From: Treponema sp.
Lineage (GTDB): Bacteria; Spirochaetota; Spirochaetia; Treponematales; Treponemataceae
DNA length: 64,000 bases
Assembly: GCA_016296575.1 (NCBI GenBank)
Contig: JAEDJA010000003.1
Span: forward strand, 51,363-115,362
Direction of reading: 5' to 3'
The notes below the pieces were generated by a model. It had not been told where the DNA came from, did not search any database, and saw only the letters and a program-made list of their open reading frames with translations. Made by a program: the position numbers and the translations under genes. How positions within the stretch are numbered: position 1 is the stretch's first letter; every line of letters starts with the position of its first letter. Positions 7,459-15,394 of this stretch are shown here, piece after piece.

Positions 7459-8858
7459 TAGTAACCTACCTTGGCAATCATCATTGTAACGTCATCATGA
7501 AGCTTTTTGTCGCCGTTATATTCCATGATCAAATCTACAATATCATCTACAAATTCCTGAGGTGATTTTGCAGCGCCGGCCTGAAGAGTCTGTTTGAAGA
7601 TTTCTGTATCACCAAGCTCAACGCCTTCATCATTCATAACTTCAGAAACACCGTCAGTTGCCATAAGGATGGTGTCACCGCGGAAAAGACGTTTTTCTGC
7701 AACCTGAATTGAATCCAAATCAAGTTCAAGAATACCAATAACCGAACAGTTTGATGTAAGCGGTTTAATTCGATATCCGTCAGGAGCTGGTGAAAGAATA
7801 ACTGGGTCAGACATGGAAGCATTGATGTAGCGGATTGTCATCTGTGCAGTATCAACAATACCCAGGAACAATACAGTATATTTATCCTGAAGGTGCATTC
7901 CCTTAATAGCTTTATCTACAGCACCAACTACAGAAACCAGATCCGATTTATTTTCAATAATTTTTACAGTGTTGATAACCAAACCCATGAGAAGAGCAGC
8001 TGGAAGACCTTTACCAGAAACGTCTCCAAGCATAAGAAGTGTGCGGTTCTGATCGATTGGAAGAATTGAGAAGTAGTCACCAGATACGTTTACCAAAGGT
8101 CGGAAGTATGTGGCAATCTTCAGTTTATTGATGTTAGGAATTTTCTGTGGAAGGAAGGACTGCTGTGTTACGGCAAGCTGTTCCCATTCCTTTGTTGTAG
8201 CAGAAATTTCAGAAAGTGTAAGAAGAGTATCTGATCGTGTTACAAATCGTTTGAATTCTTCATAAAGACGGCCGTAAATGTCCAGGTCAAAAAGGCGTGA
8301 ATATTTACAGAATACAAAAAAGTGCATTTTGTTGTAAACAATGAAGAATCCCCGTGATTTTTTGTAGCGGGAAGTTACACCAAGATGGCGATCGAAGAAT
8401 TTAATTCCATCCGGCCAGTTTTCTGGGAAATTCTGAAGAAGCTTTGTATGAGTTTCTTCATTTTGTGTAAGGCGGTCTGGACTGTTATACAAAAGGTAGT
8501 TTTTATTGCGGTCGTAATAAATAACAGAACAGTCACCTTTAGCTTCGAGGATTTCTCCTACAACACTAAAAAAGTCATCATTTGTGTAACAGAAACGCAG
8601 ACGGTTGATGAATTCTGAAATAAGTGTTGTTTCTCCTGTTTCAATAGTCTTCTGACGAGCAAGAACAAGAAGCTTACTACGGATTCTTGATGTTACGAAA
8701 ACAGTGATAATGAAAATAAAAATAACAACAAGAAATGAATAGTAAGGACCATCTGAGTCAATCTGTCTTGGAAGCAGATTAATTGTGAGAAGTCCAAAAA
8801 GCAGAATACCAGCCATATTGGCTAAAGTAAGAATAATCTTTTTACGGGTTTTATACAT
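7458..8858 (-). CDS. Membrane-anchored SpoIIE-type PP2C serine phosphatase
   Basis: 466 residues from the ATG at 8858, which has GAGG 5 bases upstream; a GTG at 8864 lies too close to that site. Two membrane helices lie near residues 8-28 and 38-56, followed by a roughly 150-residue sensor region of uncertain fold. The PP2C domain runs from about 215 to the end, with MLGDVSGKGLPAALLMG, LGIVDTAQMTIRYINA, MATDGVSEVMN and HDDVTMMI. It is the first gene of the phosphatase-phosphatase-STAS cluster. Two phosphatases of the same class in tandem imply two separate inputs to one antagonist. Confidence 0.88.
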   Translation of the reverse strand: MYKTRKKIILTLANMAGILLFGLLTINLLPRQIDSDGPYYSFLVVIFIFIITVFVTSRIRSKLLVLARQKTIETGETTLISEFINRLRFCYTNDDFFSVVGEILEAKGDCSVIYYDRNKNYLLYNSPDRLTQNEETHTKLLQNFPENWPDGIKFFDRHLGVTSRYKKSRGFFIVYNKMHFFVFCKYSRLFDLDIYGRLYEEFKRFVTRSDTLLTLSEISATTKEWEQLAVTQQSFLPQKIPNINKLKIATYFRPLVNVSGDYFSILPIDQNRTLLMLGDVSGKGLPAALLMGLVINTVKIIENKSDLVSVVGAVDKAIKGMHLQDKYTVLFLGIVDTAQMTIRYINASMSDPVILSPAPDGYRIKPLTSNCSVIGILELDLDSIQVAEKRLFRGDTILMATDGVSEVMNDEGVELGDTEIFKQTLQAGAAKSPQEFVDDIVDLIMEYNGDKKLHDDVTMMIAKVGY

Positions 8859-8937
8859 AACCACCTCGAATCGACCGAATTTAAAAAATGTATTTTATTA
8901 TAACACAGTATCGGCAGAATTCGAGTAAAAGTTTAGG

Positions 8938-10065
8938 TTAGCCCAGTTTAGAAAGAGGCATAAGCTCAGGTTTTTCTGTTGGTTTTTCCATTTCCATATA
9001 CTGTTCCAGAAGAGCCTTTTCTTTTGAAGAAAGATGAGATGGAATCTGAACCATGATTTTTACGTAAAGATCACCTTTTCGTGTAGAACCTGAGTAAGGA
9101 ACGCCTTCTCCTTTAATGCGAAGAAGCTTTCCGTTGCCAGTACCAGCTGGAACTTTAAATGAAACTTCTTTGTCATCAAGAGATTTGATTTTAATTTCTG
9201 CTCCCAATGCTGCCTGAGACATGGAAATTGGAACTGCACAGTAAAGATCCTGACCATCCCGTTCAAAATATGCATGAGGTTCAACATGTACCATAACCAG
9301 AAGATCTCCGGCTGGAGCTCCGTTGGAACCTGCGTCACCCTGGCGTGGAATTACAATGCGTTTTCCATCATCTGTTCCAGCTGGGATTGTAAGACTCATG
9401 GCTTTGTTTTTTTCTACAAGACCTGAACCACGGCAGGAAGCACAAGGTTTTTCAATTACGCTTCCCTTACCCGAACATTTTGGACAGGTCTGCTGAATCT
9501 GGAAGAAACCGTTTCCGCTGCGTACCTGACCCATTCCTTTACAGGTAGGACATGTTTTTTTACCGGTACCACCTGTTCCTCCACAGGAATCACAGGCTTC
9601 TGCATGACGGAAATGGATTTCGGCTTTTGTACCGTAAACTGCATCGCGGAAGGAAATCTGAAGGTCATAGCGAAGACTGGCACCAGCCTGTGATCCCTGA
9701 TTGCGTCTTGAACCACCACCAAAGCCACCGCCGAAAATATTATCGAAAATATCGCCGAATCCGCCGCCCATGCCGCCAAAAAGATCGCTGAAATCCTGAT
9801 AAGCATGAGAATACTGTCCTCCGCCACCCTGATCCATGCCGTCTACACCTGCAAAACCATACTGGTCATACAGAGGACGTTTCTTTTCGTCAGACAAAAC
9901 TTCGTAGGCTTCTGTTGCTTCACGGAATTTTTCTTCGGCTTCTTTATCGCCCGGGTTTTTATCCGGATGGTATTTTACCGCAAGCTTTCGGTAAGCTCGT
10001 TTGATATCTTCCTGTGCAGCGTTTTTTTCAACGCCTAATACTTCGTAATAATCTCGCTTTGCCAT
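8938..10065 (-). CDS. dnaJ: Co-chaperone DnaJ
   Basis: Type I Hsp40 that delivers clients to DnaK and stimulates its ATPase. The 375 residues contain an N-terminal J domain with the HPD tripeptide (KYHPDKNPGD), a Gly/Phe-rich linker with GGG runs at about 75-125, four zinc-binding repeats (CDSCGGTG, CPTCKGMG, CPKCSGKG, CASCRGSG) and the C-terminal substrate-binding domains. AAGGA lies 7 bases before the ATG. It follows dnaK by 133 bases that contain a strong hairpin, so DnaJ may be made at a lower level than DnaK. Confidence 0.97.
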   Translation of the reverse strand: MAKRDYYEVLGVEKNAAQEDIKRAYRKLAVKYHPDKNPGDKEAEEKFREATEAYEVLSDEKKRPLYDQYGFAGVDGMDQGGGGQYSHAYQDFSDLFGGMGGGFGDIFDNIFGGGFGGGSRRNQGSQAGASLRYDLQISFRDAVYGTKAEIHFRHAEACDSCGGTGGTGKKTCPTCKGMGQVRSGNGFFQIQQTCPKCSGKGSVIEKPCASCRGSGLVEKNKAMSLTIPAGTDDGKRIVIPRQGDAGSNGAPAGDLLVMVHVEPHAYFERDGQDLYCAVPISMSQAALGAEIKIKSLDDKEVSFKVPAGTGNGKLLRIKGEGVPYSGSTRKGDLYVKIMVQIPSHLSSKEKALLEQYMEMEKPTEKPELMPLSKLG

Positions 10066-10090
10066 ATATTATTCCTTCATACCATAATAC

Positions 10091-10121
10091 GCAAATAGGA
10101 GCCCGGCAGGCCCCTGTTTGC
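10091..10121 (-). promoter_or_regulatory. Intercistronic stem-loop between dnaK and dnaJ
   Basis: GCAAATAGGAGCC (10091-10103) pairs with GGCCCCTGTTTGC (10109-10121) over 13 positions with one mismatch and one wobble, loop 5 bases. On the transcribed strand it is not followed by a T run, so it is more likely a processing or attenuation hairpin than an intrinsic terminator. Confidence 0.5.
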
Positions 10122-10198
10122 TTTACATTAGATTTTAGTGCTTGCTTCCAACTTTACGTTTTGTCAGCTAACTTTTCAAAGTACATTTGGTTGATTTA

Positions 10199-12160
10199 TT
10201 AGTTATCATCCTTTACTTCAAAGTCAACATCATCGGCACTGCCTTTATCAAATCCGCTTGACTTGGATCCAGCATCTGCACCAGCATCACCAGCTGCACC
10301 TTCGGCACCTTCGGCACCTCCAGCTCCTGGCTGAGCACCGGCAGCACCCTGCTGTTTGTACAGTTCTTCGGCGATTTTGTATGAAGCCTGCTGCAATGCT
10401 TCTGTTTTTGCTTTGATTTCTTCTGTATTGTCAGATTCCAAAGCTTTTTTCAGTTCTGCAACTGCATCTTCAATCTTCTGTTTTTCGGCTGAATCTACTT
10501 TATCTCCAAGATCTTTAAGAGTTTTTTCTGTTGCATAGATCATGCTGTCTGCATTGTTACGTGCATCAACACCTTCGCGTTTTGCTTTATCAGCTTCGGC
10601 GTTGGCTTCTGCTTCTTTAACCATGCGTTCAATTTCAGCATCAGAAAGTCCTGAAGAAGATGTAATCTGAATGTGCTGTTCTTTTCCTGTTCCAAGATCT
10701 TTAGCAGATACGTGAACAATACCGTTGGCATCAATGTCGAATGTAACTTCAATCTGTGGAACACCACGTGGAGCGGCTGGAATACCAACAAGGTCAAAGT
10801 TTCCAAGTGTACGGTTCTGGGCAGCCATTTCGCGTTCACCCTGAAGTACGTGGATAGAAACTGCAGTCTGTCCATCGGCAGCTGTAGAGAAGATCTGTGA
10901 TTTTTTAGTTGGAATTGTTGTGTTGCGTGGAATAAGCTTTGTGAATACACCACCCATTGTTTCAATACCAAGAGAAAGTGGAGTTACGTCCAAAAGAAGG
11001 ATGTCTTTTACATCGCCACCAAGAACACCACCCTGAACTGCAGCACCAACAGCAACAGCTTCATCTGGGTTTACTGAGCGGTTTCCTTCTTTTCCGAAAA
11101 TCTGTTTAACGATTTCCTGAACCTTTGGCATACGTGAAGATCCACCAACCAGGAGAACTTCGTCGATATCTGAAGCAGAAATTCCTGCATCACGAATTGC
11201 TTTTTCACATGGTTCTTTTGTAGCCTGGAACAGGTGGTCTGTCATAGCTTCGAACTGAGCACGTGTAAGGTTTTTCTGAAGGTGTTTTGGACCTGTGCTA
11301 TCCGCTGTAATAAATGGAAGGTTGATGTCTACTGAAGTCTGGTTAGAAAGACCGATTTTTGCATTTTCTGCTGCTTCACGAAGACGCTGCATAGCCATTG
11401 CATCATTTCCAAGGTCAATGCCTGTGTCTTTTTTAAATTCATCGATGAGCCAGTTTGTTACAACGCGGTCCCAGTCATCACCACCAAGCTGTGTGTTTCC
11501 GTTTGTTGATTTTACTTCGTAAACACCGTCAGCAAGTTCAAGAATGGAAATATCGAATGTACCACCACCAAGGTCGTAAACAGCTACTGTGCGTTCTTTA
11601 GACTGATCTTTTCCAAATCCGAATGCAAGAGCTGCAGCAGTTGGTTCGTTGATGATACGCTGAACATTCAACCCAGCGATTTTACCAGCATCTTTTGTAG
11701 CCTGACGCTGTGCATCGTTGAAGTAAGCTGGAACTGTAATAACAGCTTCTGTTACTTCTGTACCAAGGTAATCTTCTGCAGTTTTCTTCATCTTCTGAAG
11801 AACGAAAGCTGAGATTTCCTGTGGAGAATATTTTTTCTTAGTACCGTTTTCATCAATTTCAATACGAACGTCAGCACCGTTATCTACTACTGTATATGGA
11901 AGCTTTGTTGCTTCACCTTTAAGATCACTGTATTTAAGACCAATAAGGCGTTTTGCTGAATATACTGTGTTTTTTGGGTTTGTAACCATCTGGTTTTTGG
12001 CAGGTGCACCAACAATGCGGTCACCTTTAGATGTAAAACCAACGATAGATGGAGTTGTGCGTCCACCTTCTGAGTTCTGGATTACTACAGGGTCGCCGTT
12101 TTCCATTACAGCAACACAAGAGTTAGTTGTTCCCAAGTCGATACCAATAATTTTTCCCAT
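10199..12160 (-). CDS. dnaK: Chaperone DnaK (Hsp70)
   Basis: ATP-dependent foldase. The 653 residues begin with GKIIGIDLGTTNSCVAV (phosphate-binding loop 1). The nucleotide-binding domain continues with DAQRQATKDAG, AVYDLGGGTFDIS and LLVGGSSRMP, then the linker DILLLDVTPLSLGIE and the substrate-binding domain, then a Gly/Ala-rich disordered tail ending in an acidic DVDFEVKDDN, the usual GrpE/J-contact type of C-terminus. GGAGG lies before the ATG. It is 46 bases downstream of grpE. Confidence 0.98.
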   Translation of the reverse strand: MGKIIGIDLGTTNSCVAVMENGDPVVIQNSEGGRTTPSIVGFTSKGDRIVGAPAKNQMVTNPKNTVYSAKRLIGLKYSDLKGEATKLPYTVVDNGADVRIEIDENGTKKKYSPQEISAFVLQKMKKTAEDYLGTEVTEAVITVPAYFNDAQRQATKDAGKIAGLNVQRIINEPTAAALAFGFGKDQSKERTVAVYDLGGGTFDISILELADGVYEVKSTNGNTQLGGDDWDRVVTNWLIDEFKKDTGIDLGNDAMAMQRLREAAENAKIGLSNQTSVDINLPFITADSTGPKHLQKNLTRAQFEAMTDHLFQATKEPCEKAIRDAGISASDIDEVLLVGGSSRMPKVQEIVKQIFGKEGNRSVNPDEAVAVGAAVQGGVLGGDVKDILLLDVTPLSLGIETMGGVFTKLIPRNTTIPTKKSQIFSTAADGQTAVSIHVLQGEREMAAQNRTLGNFDLVGIPAAPRGVPQIEVTFDIDANGIVHVSAKDLGTGKEQHIQITSSSGLSDAEIERMVKEAEANAEADKAKREGVDARNNADSMIYATEKTLKDLGDKVDSAEKQKIEDAVAELKKALESDNTEEIKAKTEALQQASYKIAEELYKQQGAAGAQPGAGGAEGAEGAAGDAGADAGSKSSGFDKGSADDVDFEVKDDN

Positions 12161-12206
12161 GATTTTATTCCTCCAGGCAGGTTATTCTGCCATATTTACA
12201 AGTTTT

Positions 12207-12830
12207 TTATGCTTCCGGAACTTCTACCATTACTTTGGCGTTTCGGATTACTTTATCTTTAAGCTTATAGCCTTTAAGATAAATTTCTTTTAAAGTTTCT
12301 TTTTCTGCTTTTGGATTTGGCATGCGGCCAATAGCTTCGTGAATTTCAGGATTGAAATCGTCGCCTGCTTTACCGTAACTTTCCAGGTTATACTTGTCTT
12401 CAAGCATTTTAACCAGGTTCTTGTTGATCATTTTTACGCCGTCTGCAATTGCTTTTGCATCCTTTGCATCTTTTGCAGCTTCAATTGTACGGTCAAAATT
12501 ATCAAGACTGTCCAAAAGATCAGCAAGAAGATTAGCATTGGCATAATCGTATGCATCCTGCTTTTCTTTAATCATGCGCTTGCGGTAATTATCAAAATCT
12601 GCAGCACGACGGAGAAGCTGATCTTTAAGATCTGCAACTTCTGCTTCCAGTTCAGCAATTTTTTCTTCAGGAGTCTTTTCTGTTGTTTCAGTTGTTTCAG
12701 TTGTTTCAGCTGTTTCTGTTGATTCAGCAGCAGTATTTTCCGCAGCTTCTTCGGCACCCTGATTTTCTACAGCTTCGTTCTGTGTTTCAGGTGTTTCGTT
12801 TTCTACAGCTTCATTTTCCTGTGTATCCAT
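12207..12830 (-). CDS. grpE: Nucleotide exchange factor GrpE
   Basis: Exchange factor that releases ADP from DnaK. The 207 residues include an unusually long acidic N-terminal part rich in E, T and A (residues 1-60, with imperfect TETTETTE-type repeats), then the coiled coil around 60-110 with RRAADFDNYRKR, and the C-terminal beta domain with GDDFNPEIHEAIGR and VIRNAKVMV. It is the first gene of grpE-dnaK-dnaJ. There is no hrcA in front of it and no CIRCE element (TTAGCACTC inverted repeat) upstream. Confidence 0.95.
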   Translation of the reverse strand: MDTQENEAVENETPETQNEAVENQGAEEAAENTAAESTETAETTETTETTEKTPEEKIAELEAEVADLKDQLLRRAADFDNYRKRMIKEKQDAYDYANANLLADLLDSLDNFDRTIEAAKDAKDAKAIADGVKMINKNLVKMLEDKYNLESYGKAGDDFNPEIHEAIGRMPNPKAEKETLKEIYLKGYKLKDKVIRNAKVMVEVPEA

Positions 12831-12871
12831 TAGCCTACCTTTTTCATGTTAAATTCTTTAGCGTTAAATAA

Positions 12872-12901
12872 AAGATACTAAATCTAAAAAAAAATCGTCA
12901 A
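12872..12901 (-). promoter_or_regulatory. Probable promoter of grpE-dnaK-dnaJ
   Basis: On the minus strand TTGACG (12901-12896) is followed after 18 bases by TATCTT (12877-12872), giving a leader of about 35 bases with an AGGTAGG ribosome site before the grpE ATG. The -35 is good and the -10 is weak. Confidence 0.45.
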
Positions 12902-13003
12902 TAGAAAAGAAAAAAATCTTAAGAAAAATGAAGAAATTCTAAAAATCAGAATGTTAAATACTAAAAAAAATGCTATTATTACATTCAGGTTGATGAATTG
13001 TTT

Positions 13004-13032
13004 TTGACAAATACATTCAATGGACTTACAAT
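13004..13032 (+). promoter_or_regulatory. Near-consensus sigma-70 promoter of the GGDEF-EAL gene
   Basis: TTGACA (13004-13009), exactly 17 bases, TACAAT (13027-13032). The expected start of transcription is near 13039, about 34 bases before the chosen ATG, which supports starting the gene at 13073 and not at the TTG at 12998 inside the promoter. Confidence 0.85.
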
Positions 13033-13072
13033 ATTCAAACAAAATGATATCAAAAAGTTTCCAGGACAAAAC

Positions 13073-14731
13073 ATGAACTTTGAACAAATCGTTGCAAATT
13101 TAGCATCACCCGTATCAGTATTCTCACCTATTGAAGATGAGCAGCATCAAATTATAGATTTCAATGTTGACTTTGCAAATGCAGCATTCCATGAGATGAC
13201 AGGTCACATTGTTCAGGATGCCCCTACATTCAAAGCCTTTGAAAAAAATCTTGTTTCTGAAATCCCATGGTTCGAATACGCACTTCAGATTATGCGGGGA
13301 ATACCGGTTATTGAAACAAATTACTACTCTCCAGCAAATAAAAACTGGTACAAAGCAGAAATGAAAAAAGTTGAAGATAACAAGGTAATTGTTGTCTTTA
13401 CTAATATCACCACAGAAAAGCTTTATACTCAGAAGCTTAAGGAAACTGCCAATACAGACATCCTTACAGGACTTACCAACCGCTCCGGTTTTCCAGAAGC
13501 ACTGGACATTGCTATTGATACAGCCCGCTATGAAAATACAATGCTGGCTCTTCTTTTACTGGATTTGGACGACCTTAAAATTGTTAACGACTCCAAAGGA
13601 ACTGAAGCCGGTGATGAGATTCTTAAAAGGACTGCCATTGTACTTAAACGATTTTGCCGGGATACAATTCAGGTGTTCCGTTATGGCGGTGATGAATTTA
13701 TGGTAATGCTTTCAAATATTGATTCCATGGATTCAGTCTACAATATTACCGATACACTTTACGAAGCTCTTCGGATGGAAGACATCAGTGTTTCAGGTGG
13801 TATTTCAGTTTTTCCTCATCATACAGAATCAAAACAGGAGCTTATGCGTTTTGCTGATATGGCAATCCACACTTCCAAACAGCAGGGAAAAAACCGATTT
13901 ACTTTCTTCAATATTGAGATGGAACGTATTTTTGTTCAAAAACTGACCATGCGCACAAAAATGAACACAGCCGTTCTTGATTCAAACTTTTCACTTTATT
14001 ACCAGCCTCAGTTCGATATTCAGACAAGTCAACTCCGCGGATTCGAAGCTCTTATCCGTTGGGTAGATCCTGAACTTGGTGAAATTCCACCGTCGGTGTT
14101 TATTCCACTGGCTGAAGAAAACGGACTAATCCTTCCAATTGGAAAATGGGTTCTGAATACAGCTATGGCAACTCTTCGTAAATGGCAGAAACAGTTCAAT
14201 TTTACCGGAATCATTTCGGTGAATATTTCTCCAGTACAGATGAAACAGGACAACTTTATTTTTGAGCTACGTGAACTGTTGAAAAAATACGATATCATTC
14301 CGCAGTACATGGAAATTGAAATTACTGAAGGTGTTATGATCAACGACATGGAAGAAACAATAGAAAAACTGCACCACATCAAAAATATGGGATTCCGTGT
14401 TTCACTTGATGACTTTGGTACAGGCTATTCTTCTCTGAACTACCTTCAGGTACTGCCATTGAATACTCTCAAAATTGATAAATCATTCATCAACAATATT
14501 ACTTCACGGGATGGAATTCAGGCTAACATTACAAGTTCCATTATTAACATGGTAAGCAAGATGGGACTGGAAACCATTGCGGAAGGTGTTGAACAGAACG
14601 ACCAGTTGGATATGCTGAAGGGCTTCAACTGCAACATTGTACAGGGCTTTCTCCGCGGAAAACCAATGCCAACCAACATTTGTGAACGCTATCTTTCGGG
14701 AGACAAAGACGCTCTGCTTACAAACCAATAA
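13073..14731 (+). CDS. GGDEF-EAL c-di-GMP signalling protein with PAS-like N-terminus
   Basis: 552 residues from the ATG at 13073. An N-terminal PAS-like domain (about 1-115) is followed by a GGDEF domain (about 125-285) with an intact YGGDEF signature and an EAL domain (about 305-545). The EAL motifs for metal and substrate are all visible: FEALIRW, SVNISP, EIEITEG, DDFGTGYSSL, K of LKIDKSF, AEGVE and QGFLRGKP. Both catalytic halves look competent, so the protein may synthesise and/or hydrolyse c-di-GMP. There is no membrane helix; it is a soluble sensor. It stands alone between its own promoter and terminator, divergent from grpE. Confidence 0.92.
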   Translation: MNFEQIVANLASPVSVFSPIEDEQHQIIDFNVDFANAAFHEMTGHIVQDAPTFKAFEKNLVSEIPWFEYALQIMRGIPVIETNYYSPANKNWYKAEMKKVEDNKVIVVFTNITTEKLYTQKLKETANTDILTGLTNRSGFPEALDIAIDTARYENTMLALLLLDLDDLKIVNDSKGTEAGDEILKRTAIVLKRFCRDTIQVFRYGGDEFMVMLSNIDSMDSVYNITDTLYEALRMEDISVSGGISVFPHHTESKQELMRFADMAIHTSKQQGKNRFTFFNIEMERIFVQKLTMRTKMNTAVLDSNFSLYYQPQFDIQTSQLRGFEALIRWVDPELGEIPPSVFIPLAEENGLILPIGKWVLNTAMATLRKWQKQFNFTGIISVNISPVQMKQDNFIFELRELLKKYDIIPQYMEIEITEGVMINDMEETIEKLHHIKNMGFRVSLDDFGTGYSSLNYLQVLPLNTLKIDKSFINNITSRDGIQANITSSIINMVSKMGLETIAEGVEQNDQLDMLKGFNCNIVQGFLRGKPMPTNICERYLSGDKDALLTNQ

Positions 14732-14782
14732 ATATTGTTGATTGTTTTTCTCCAAAATCTCTAGTTTATTTATAAATCGATT

Positions 14783-14812
14783 AAAATCACCTGGAAACGG
14801 GTGATTTTTTTT
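14783..14812 (+). terminator. Intrinsic terminator after the GGDEF-EAL gene
   Basis: AAAATCACC (14783-14791), 8-base loop, GGTGATTTT (14800-14808), running into a T-rich tract. Perfect 9-bp stem. Confidence 0.88.
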
Positions 14813-14965
14813 ATTTTTTTTGCCTTCTTTTTGCCGAAAAATCTTTTTTTACACCATTCATATTTGTGACGGCAGACTGGACTTGGTTTTTGTCTGTTGT
14901 TTCTTCGGCCGGAGAAAAGTGCATCGCACAAAAACACAAACTATTTGGAAAAAGATGGAAAGACT

Positions 14966-15382
14966 ATGAATCAGTTAAACTCAATTATTTTGGAAGGAAA
15001 CATTGTAAGAGAAAACTCTATGAAAGAACCTACACCAGGTTTTAAGGTGTATCAGATTCCTTTAGCCGTAAACAGATATTACAAATCTTCAAACGGTGAA
15101 GCTGCGGAAGAAGTATCTTACTTTGATGTGGAATGTTACGGGAAACTTGCTGAAATATGCAATGAAAACTGTAAAAAAGGACGTGGAGTTCGCGTGGTGG
15201 GACGTATTAAGCAGGAACGTTGGGAAAAAGATGGTAAAAAAGAAAGCAGAGTTGTGGTGGTGGCTGAACATATCGAATTTAAACAGATTTACGTGGCCAA
15301 CACTTCAAATTCTGAAGCCAAGGTTATCCAGCAGACAGAACAGGCCGCAGCGGTTGCAGCTGTTGAGGCCGCTGCCTGCTAG
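14966..15382 (+). CDS. ssb: Single-stranded DNA-binding protein
   Basis: OB-fold protein that coats single-stranded DNA in replication and repair. The start at 14966 (MNQLNSIILEGN) is preceded by GGAAAG and matches the normal SSB N-terminus; an upstream extension to 14897 is not supported. The 138 residues show the OB fold (NRYYKSS, SYFDVECYGKLAE, KKGRGVRVVGRIKQERW, VVVVAEHIEF), then a short Ala/Gln/Glu-rich tail ending AAVEAAAC. The tail lacks the typical acidic DDDIPF end, so the usual partner-binding tip is missing or altered. About 230 bases of non-coding leader precede it. Confidence 0.9.
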   Translation: MNQLNSIILEGNIVRENSMKEPTPGFKVYQIPLAVNRYYKSSNGEAAEEVSYFDVECYGKLAEICNENCKKGRGVRVVGRIKQERWEKDGKKESRVVVVAEHIEFKQIYVANTSNSEAKVIQQTEQAAAVAAVEAAAC

Positions 15383-15394
15383 AAATATATCGCC

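Noticed and set aside
12831..12997. CIRCE heat-shock operator upstream of grpE
   Set aside because: No TTAGCACTC-9-GAGTGCTAA; only an unrelated TTAGCGTTAAA is present.
12998..13072. 25-codon N-terminal extension of the GGDEF-EAL gene from TTG 12998
   Set aside because: It would begin upstream of and inside the -35/-10 promoter at 13004-13032; the ATG at 13073 fits the transcript.
14897..14965. Extension of SSB upstream to 14897
   Set aside because: MNQLNSIILEGN at 14966 has a ribosome site and matches the normal SSB start; the extension carries no family features.
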